Below are positions 63,917-64,000 of a stretch of 64,000 nt of DNA, piece after piece (position 1 is the first letter of the stretch; each line of letters begins with the position of its first letter). The position numbers and the translations under genes are program-made. Below the pieces are notes generated by a model. The model did not search any database and had not been told where the DNA came from. It saw only the letters and a list, made by a program, of their open reading frames with translations. This stretch comes from Micromonospora vinacea (GTDB lineage Bacteria; Actinomycetota; Actinomycetes; Mycobacteriales; Micromonosporaceae). Location of the stretch: positions 4,898,001-4,962,000 of the forward strand of contig NZ_JADOTY010000001.1 of assembly GCF_015751785.1 (NCBI RefSeq), in the 5' to 3' direction.

Positions 63917-64000
63917 GTCTCTCCCCTCGCGCGTCGCTCGGCGGCGGCGCGGAGGAGAAGACGGGTGACAGTGGCGAAAAGTTGATGTGACCCAGGGCTC
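63917..64000. other. Right edge, upstream region of the DUF3152 gene
   Basis: 84 bp with the ribosome-site region of the minus-strand gene (GGGGAGAGACATGTC context). No other feature seen before the window ends. Confidence 0.5.

Overview
The window is very GC-rich actinomycete DNA, most likely from Micromonospora or a close relative. This is inferred from the codon usage, the DUF397/XRE pair, the mycothiol-type maleylpyruvate isomerase family, the Rox-type monooxygenase behind a rifamycin-associated element, and the secreted proteins. No rRNA, tRNA, CRISPR array, insertion sequence or replication origin was recognised.

Region 1 (1-13114) is the 3' end of a hybrid polyketide/nonribosomal-peptide cluster. 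It holds the end of a type I PKS (AT-KR-DH-like-carrier), a SyrP/TauD-like Fe(II)/2-oxoglutarate hydroxylase, an MbtH protein, an NRPS module whose specificity code reads as Asn/Asp, and a terminal NRPS module whose code reads as Ser. The terminal protein continues into a thioesterase with a cysteine nucleophile and then, in the same 1836-residue frame, into a complete MFS exporter. From the hydroxylase on, the genes overlap by 1-4 bp, so this is one transcript. I infer a polyketide-capped beta-hydroxy-Asn/Asp-Ser product that is assembled, released and exported by this operon. The KS and everything before it lie upstream of the window.

Region 2 (13115-31692) has an FUSC-like membrane protein; a NUDIX / serpin-like / phosphotransferase operon on the minus strand; a PemK/MazF-family protein; a 5'-truncated flavodoxin-family oxidoreductase; a second phosphotransferase; and a Rox-like rifampicin monooxygenase with a 19-bp rifamycin-associated element upstream. 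After that come a GGDEF protein with a candidate BldD box, a DUF397/XRE pair, a LacI regulator with a double palindromic operator, a Ser/Thr kinase, small enzymes and a DedA protein, ending in a two-component kinase.

Region 3 (31683-34353) holds the response regulator and then about 2 kb that is mostly non-coding and repeat-rich, around one secreted lysozyme-like protein. It contains a 75-bp palindromic element with a diverged second copy near 41.6 kb, four ~90-bp tandem repeats each carrying GGAAT-N18-GTT, a 22-bp perfect inverted repeat, a GCCGAC hexanucleotide array and a possible small RNA ending in a 17-bp hairpin.

Region 4 (34354-54638) has a tyrosine-phosphatase-like protein, a UvrA-like ABC ATPase divergent from a double-HTH MerR regulator, cell-wall enzymes (DD-carboxypeptidase, VanX-like dipeptidase), a cyclophilin, a LacI regulator, a radical SAM photolyase-like protein, a secreted ThuA-lectin protein, a WYL regulator next to a 41-codon ORF and RtcB, a drug efflux pump with its TetR regulator, and a response regulator / histidine kinase / GerMN lipoprotein operon.

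Region 5 (54786-64000) has a rhamnose-mutarotase-like protein, an operon of DUF6069-like protein, YCII, ECF sigma factor and DHFR-like reductase, and a set of secreted proteins: an AMIN-like protein, an NlpC/P60-like protein with a three-fold 330-bp repeat encoding propeller-like blades, a fused snapalysin-trypsin protease, a proline-rich membrane protein and a DUF3152 lipoprotein.
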